From positions 46,993-110,992 of the forward strand of contig NZ_JAODLR010000017.1 of the NCBI RefSeq assembly GCF_025960875.1: a stretch of DNA of 64,000 bases. The letters are read 5' to 3'. The position numbers and the translations under genes were made by a program. This DNA comes from Crystallibacter permensis. Lineage in GTDB: Bacteria > Actinomycetota > Actinomycetes > Actinomycetales > Micrococcaceae. Positions 61,058 through 64,000 of the stretch are shown here, one piece after another. How positions within the stretch are numbered: the first letter of the stretch is position 1; each line of letters begins with the position of its first letter. The notes beneath the pieces are model-generated. The model was not told where the DNA came from and did not search any database. It saw only the letters and a list, made by a program, of their open reading frames with translations.

Positions 61058-62008
61058 TTATTGGACGGGAGTTTCCAAGGTGCCGTCGTCCAGGAAGCGC
61101 TTGAGGTTAGCCAGCGTCAGTTGTGCCATGTCGGCGCGGGTTTCATGGGTGCCGCTGCCCAAATGCGGGAGGACGACAACGTTGTCCAGCCCCAGTAGCT
61201 CCACGGGGACCTTGGGCTCTTCGGCGAAGACATCGAGTCCGGCGCCGGCCAGTTTTCCCTTGACCAATGCGGCGACGAGGGCGGTCTCGTCGACCACGCT
61301 ACCGCGGGCGATGTTGATCAGGTATCCATCGCGGCCCAGGGCTTCGATAACGTCTGCGTTGATCAGTCCGGCGGAGTCGGGCCCGCCCGCGGCCGCCACG
61401 ATGAGGACATCGGAGTTCCGGGCGAGATCAATGAGCGAGTCCCGGTATTCGTACGGGACGCCGTCGACGGGACGGCGGTTGTGGTACGAGACGAGGCAAT
61501 CGAAGCCTTCCAGCCGGCGCGCGATGACTTTGCCGATGCGGCCGAGGCCGACAATGCCGACGCGCTTCCCGCTGGCTTTGGTTGCCAGTGGGAAGTTGCC
61601 CTTGCTTAGCCAATCGCCTCGCCGGACATAGCGGTCCGCGGTGCTGATCCTGCGGAGGACATCCAGATAAAGTGCGAGGGCGGTATCGGCGACGCAGTCA
61701 TTGAGAACGTCCGGGGTGTTGCTGACGGCGATCCCGCGCTCGGCGGCCTGGGCCACATCGGTGGTGTCATAGCCGACGCCGAAGTTCACCACGGCGCGCA
61801 GGTTCGGCAGTTGTTGCATGAGTTCAGTGCCTACACCGAATCGTCCCGATGTCACGGCGACGCCGAATTCAGCGCCTCTTGCTGCAAGGAACGTTGCACG
61901 TTCATCTGCGTTGTCCGGCAGGCGTACGGCCCCGTACTCGGTGGTGATCGAATCCTGAACGGCGGGCATCAAGGGACCTACCTGCAGCACTGCTTTGGTT
62001 GTCGTCAT
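61058..62008 (-). CDS. D-2-hydroxyacid dehydrogenase (second copy)
   Basis: A 316-residue dehydrogenase: VGIVGLGRIGKVIARRLEGF (Rossmann), LINIARGSVVDETALVAALV (Arg), DVFAEEPKVPVELLGLD (Glu) and VVLPHLGSGTHETRADMAQL (His). ATG at 62008 (MTTTKAVLQ). It differs substantially from the copy at 4252-5241. Glyoxylate, hydroxypyruvate or another 2-keto acid is the likely substrate. Divergent to a family-5 binding protein. Confidence 0.92.
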   Translation of the reverse strand: MTTTKAVLQVGPLMPAVQDSITTEYGAVRLPDNADERATFLAARGAEFGVAVTSGRFGVGTELMQQLPNLRAVVNFGVGYDTTDVAQAAERGIAVSNTPDVLNDCVADTALALYLDVLRRISTADRYVRRGDWLSKGNFPLATKASGKRVGIVGLGRIGKVIARRLEGFDCLVSYHNRRPVDGVPYEYRDSLIDLARNSDVLIVAAAGGPDSAGLINADVIEALGRDGYLINIARGSVVDETALVAALVKGKLAGAGLDVFAEEPKVPVELLGLDNVVVLPHLGSGTHETRADMAQLTLANLKRFLDDGTLETPVQ

Positions 62009-62299
62009 GAGTTGGACAGTAACGATGCGGATCGATGCGCGTCCAACTCGGAAATTGCATGGATCAATACGCTGGGCGCATTGATGGGGGCACTGACGCA
62101 AAAATCCCCGGAATCGTGCGGGACAGTGGGCTGGATCACAGGCAGTGTCAAGGCTGGGTGCCGTTTTGACGACCGTTCACAGAAAAATTGCTTCTTGACG
62201 GGTGGCGCTTGGAGCCACAAGCTGATGATCACCAGCACAGACGTGAGCTTCATACGTAGACAACGAACCGAGTGCAGTGCTTAGACCCGAAGGAATCCA

Positions 62300-63874
62300 A
62301 TGATGTCTTCTTCACCATCCGCCAAACGGCAGCTCAGGCTGCAGATACCCGTCGTCGTTGCCGGGTCCGCTTTGCTTCTGAGCGGCTGCTCCGTAGCCAA
62401 CTCAGAGGACGCCGCCGGTGCTACCGCCGGCGCCGCGTCGGACACCCTCCGCGTGGTCCTGCAGCAGGAGCCGCCCACTTTGGAGGCTTGCGAAGCAAAC
62501 CTGACCTCGACCGGCGTAGTTGTACGGTCCAACGTCACCCAGCCCCTTATCGAGCGCAATCCGACTACCGGCGAACTCGAGCCGCTGCTGGCAACCGAGT
62601 GGGAAGCGACTTCGGACACCGAATGGACCCTGAAGCTTCGCGATGATGTGAAGTTCCAGGACGGGACCGACTTCAATGCGGAAGCGGCCGCGTACACGAT
62701 TGACCGCGCTGTTAACTCCGACCTCGGCTGCAACGTCGAAGGGTACGTCTTCGGGGACACCGATCTCGAGGTCGAGGCAGTAGACGCTACAACACTGACC
62801 GTCACGACGCCGGAGCCGGACCCCATTCTTCCGCTGCGGTTGTCCTTCCTCGAAGTAGTGCCGACTTCCACCAGCGACACTGAGAAAGTCCGGGAACCGG
62901 TCGGCACCGGTCCCTACAAGATCGAGCAGTGGGATGCCGGCCAAAAGATCACGCTGAGCGCCTGGGACGGTTACTGGGGCGAGGCGCCCGCCTTCCCCAA
63001 GGCGGAGTACCAGTGGCGTGGCGAGGGCACTGTCCGCGCGGCCATGGTAACGAGCGGCGAAGCCGACATTGCCATGGGCTTGGGACCGGATGACGGCGCC
63101 GGAGATCTCGGCGTGAATTACCCGAATAACGAGACGATCGGTCTGCGGCTCAGTGGCGATACGGCACCGCTCGATGATATCCGTGTCCGCCAGGCCATCA
63201 ACTACGCCATCGACAAGGAAGGCATCGTCGCCAGCCTGTACCAGAACAAGGACAAGGTTGCAGCGCAACTTATCCCTGAAGGGGTCGTGGGACATAACGC
63301 ATCGTTGGAGGCCTGGCCTTTCGATCTTGAGAAGGCTAAGGCGCTTGTCGCAGAAGCCAAGGCTGACGGAGTGCCGGTCGATACTAAGATCACCTTGGTA
63401 GCCCGCAACGCGCAGTTCCCCAAGGTCACCGAGCTGTCGCAGGTGTTGCAGGAACAGCTGGCCCAGGCAGGCCTGAACGTTGAGCTGAAGATGACCGAAA
63501 CGTCGCAGCACCTGCAGTACCAGATCCGGCCATTCGTTGAGGATCAGGGTCCGATCGCGCTGCTGATCCAGCACGGCAACCAAGCCGGTGACGCCGCCTT
63601 CACCGTTGAGCAGTACATGCTTAGCGACGGCGCCCAAAGCTCGTTCGGAACGGATGAGTTCGACCAGCGGCTGCTTGAAGCAGGTAAGACTTCCGGCGCT
63701 GACCGGCAGCAGGCCTACGAAGATATCTTCACTTACCAGAATGAGAACGTGGTGCAGTTCGCGACCATCGCACATCAGACAGGCATCCTGGGCAAGTCCG
63801 TAGCCATCAACTACACGCCGAACTCATCCTCGGGCGACGAGTTGCGCCTGACCGAGATGACACCGGCGAGCTGA
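62300..63874 (+). CDS. Family-5 (oligopeptide/nickel-type) ABC substrate-binding lipoprotein
   Basis: A 524-residue lipoprotein with lipobox LLLSGC and SBP_bac_5 blocks: LRVVLQQEPPTLEACEANLT, TEWEATSDTEWTLKLRDDVK, RVRQAINYAIDKEGIVASLY. ATG with GAAGGAATCC upstream. It is followed 31 bp later by a permease gene that leaves the window, so a full Dpp/Opp-type importer begins here. The gap 62009-62299 shows a GTCAA...TTGAC repeat (near 62148-62170) and a TTGACG (62195-62200) but no gene. Confidence 0.9.
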   Translation: MMSSSPSAKRQLRLQIPVVVAGSALLLSGCSVANSEDAAGATAGAASDTLRVVLQQEPPTLEACEANLTSTGVVVRSNVTQPLIERNPTTGELEPLLATEWEATSDTEWTLKLRDDVKFQDGTDFNAEAAAYTIDRAVNSDLGCNVEGYVFGDTDLEVEAVDATTLTVTTPEPDPILPLRLSFLEVVPTSTSDTEKVREPVGTGPYKIEQWDAGQKITLSAWDGYWGEAPAFPKAEYQWRGEGTVRAAMVTSGEADIAMGLGPDDGAGDLGVNYPNNETIGLRLSGDTAPLDDIRVRQAINYAIDKEGIVASLYQNKDKVAAQLIPEGVVGHNASLEAWPFDLEKAKALVAEAKADGVPVDTKITLVARNAQFPKVTELSQVLQEQLAQAGLNVELKMTETSQHLQYQIRPFVEDQGPIALLIQHGNQAGDAAFTVEQYMLSDGAQSSFGTDEFDQRLLEAGKTSGADRQQAYEDIFTYQNENVVQFATIAHQTGILGKSVAINYTPNSSSGDELRLTEMTPAS

Positions 63875-63905
63875 AAACGACAGCAGGGAAACGAGGAACG
63901 AAACC

Positions 63906-64000
63906 ATGCTGGTCTACCTGAGAAAGCGAATCCTCTCCAGCGCGTTGCCGTTGGTGGCTGTGATCGTGGGGGTGTTCGCGCTTGCCCGATTGACCGGTAA
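63906..64000 (+). CDS. ABC transporter permease (DppB/OppB type), N-terminal part
   Basis: From ATG 63906, the visible codons read MLVYLRKRILSSALPLVAVI and continue VGVFALARLTG to the window edge, the first transmembrane helix of a family-5-type permease. The rest lies outside. Confidence 0.82.
   Translation, partial: MLVYLRKRILSSALPLVAVIVGVFALARLTG

Overview
The window is GC-rich actinobacterial chromosome. Its gene content points to Arthrobacter or a close relative in the Micrococcaceae: GntP- and CaiB-type catabolic operons, a large LAL-type LuxR regulator, IclR/TetR/GntR regulators beside catabolic operons, a DUF222-HNH endonuclease, a SAM-IV riboswitch, many GTG/TTG starts, and genes whose -10 box sits 6-8 nt before the start codon (leaderless). 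That assignment is an inference. No rRNA, tRNA, CRISPR array, insertion sequence or prophage was recognised. The only island-like genes are a RhuM-type gene cut by the left edge and a solitary YhcG-type nuclease.

Layout. (1) 0.4-7.9 kb: a tight operon of GntP permease, class III CoA-transferase, HMG-CoA-lyase-like enzyme, 2-hydroxyacid dehydrogenase and glycerate kinase, convergent with an IclR regulator and an alpha/beta hydrolase. The enzyme order suggests import of a hydroxy-acid, CoA activation, retro-aldol cleavage to hydroxypyruvate (or glyoxylate) plus an acyl-CoA, and recovery as phosphoglycerate. (2) 8.1-13.8 kb: a small copper-chaperone-like gene (frameshifted) with a His-tailed membrane protein, a LAL regulator, a DUF6010 protein and a CynX-type MFS transporter. 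(3) 13.9-22.5 kb: a sulfatase module of formylglycine-generating enzyme, TetR regulator, YtcJ-like amidohydrolase, NitT/TauT-type ABC importer and a cytoplasmic CxPxR sulfatase. (4) 22.7-40.4 kb: mostly small stress or housekeeping proteins (two DUF3040, ChaB/Rho_N, DUF1918, DUF2945, OsmC under a SAM-IV riboswitch, hemerythrin plus protoglobin), with a LolA-like/ABC-2 exporter, YhcG nuclease, MFS plus FadR-type regulator, AlkD-like protein, FMN-dependent glutamate-synthase-like protein and an APC permease.

(5) 40.5-46.2 kb: a beta-oxidation operon (TetR, FadB-like fusion, acyl-CoA dehydrogenase, acyl-CoA synthetase) with a clear two-site operator. (6) 46.2-53.3 kb: PAP2-like and DoxX membrane proteins, then an IclR-controlled unit of orphan substrate-binding lipoprotein, CYP199A-like P450 and [2Fe-2S] ferredoxin, then small proteins, an aldo/keto reductase and a cupin. 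(7) 53.4-58.1 kb: frameshifted DUF222-HNH endonuclease, a DUF2236 fragment, DUF3237, an esterase and an Hsp15-like S4 protein. (8) 58.1-64 kb: succinate-semialdehyde-type dehydrogenase, IclR regulator, universal stress protein, a second 2-hydroxyacid dehydrogenase, and the start of a family-5 oligopeptide-type ABC importer that runs off the right edge.

Three genes (glycerate kinase, CopZ-like, DUF222-HNH) are each broken by a single-base frameshift at a run of two or three C/G. Sequencing or assembly error is therefore as likely as true decay. The most interesting units are the hydroxypyruvate-producing operon, the cytoplasmic sulfatase module, the protoglobin-hemerythrin operon, the SAM-IV/OsmC unit, the CYP199A-like unit, and an AT-rich leader with mutually exclusive hairpins at 33.1-33.3 kb.
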